From assembly GCF_004792515.1 (NCBI RefSeq), contig NZ_CP038865.1, positions 1,242,770-1,275,000 on the forward strand: DNA of 32,231 nt, in the 5' to 3' direction. The translations under genes and the position numbers were made by a program. Below the pieces are notes generated by a model. The model did not search any database. It saw only the letters and a program-made list of their open reading frames with translations, and was not told where the DNA came from. Origin of the DNA: Vagococcus xieshaowenii. Lineage in GTDB: Bacteria; Bacillota; Bacilli; Lactobacillales; Vagococcaceae. Positions within the stretch are counted from its first letter, which is position 1. Every line of letters begins with the position of its first letter. Below, piece by piece: positions 32,200 through 32,231 of this stretch.

Positions 32200-32231
32200 G
32201 GTTAAGTCCTCGACCGATTAGTATTGGTCCG
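32200..32231 (-). rRNA. 23S ribosomal RNA (3' end only)
   Basis: AATACTAATCGGTCGAGGAC and then TTAACC is the usual 3' end of 23S rRNA in Firmicutes. The rest lies beyond the right edge. Confidence 0.9.

Overview
The window reads as low-GC Lactobacillales chromosome, most likely Enterococcaceae (Vagococcus or Enterococcus). The basis is a PBP5-type low-affinity penicillin-binding protein, a fused GshAB glutathione enzyme, an Mga-type regulator, TelA/XpaC, frequent TTG starts with strong Shine-Dalgarno sites, and a 5S/tRNA-Asn distal rRNA operon. Genus is an inference from recalled family resemblance; no search was run.

Layout. (1) Positions 1-742: 5' end of mnmA and a DUF1831 gene, both on the minus strand. 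(2) Positions 743-13335: an integrated element of about 12.6 kb bounded by a perfect 23-bp direct repeat (attL 743-765, attR 13313-13335). It lies between DUF1831 and the cysteine desulfurase gene that normally accompanies mnmA. (3) Positions 13448-16740: cysteine desulfurase and pbp5. (4) Positions 16869-22579: a complete ribose operon, rbsR-K-D-A-C-B. (5) Positions 22608-24744: nicotinamidase, MTA/SAH nucleosidase, a small membrane protein and a Nudix ADP-ribose pyrophosphatase. (6) Positions 24909-26823: xpaC-telA. (7) Positions 27009-31804: secreted LysM-M23 hydrolase, Mga-like regulator, gshAB. (8) Positions 31931-32231: tRNA-Asn, 5S rRNA and the 3' end of 23S rRNA.

The element looks like a phage satellite (PICI-like). 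It has a tyrosine integrase with an upstream XRE repressor, a divergent Cro-like gene and an AlpA-like excisionase, a replisome-organizer gene, and sigma-region-4-like regulators. No terminase, portal, capsid, lysis or holin gene is visible. Unusually, its only recognisable structural gene is a short, apparently intact tape measure protein.

The left 2.7 kb of the element (1412-4173) has no credible gene and is the most unusual part of the window. It contains: (a) a strong promoter, a ~218-nt highly structured RNA and its own terminator, placed 13 nt upstream of a PBECR4-like nuclease/toxin candidate, an arrangement like a type III toxin-antitoxin locus; (b) about 0.8 kb packed with some twenty different small hairpins, some in families with compensatory changes; (c) two clearly paralogous origin-like modules (59/61-bp AT tract, same 60-bp spacing to a shared motif, but different iteron words) and a third iteron field between them. 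The working hypothesis is a satellite carrying several replication origins, or origin mimics, tuned to different helper-phage initiators, with an RNA-controlled toxin as cargo.
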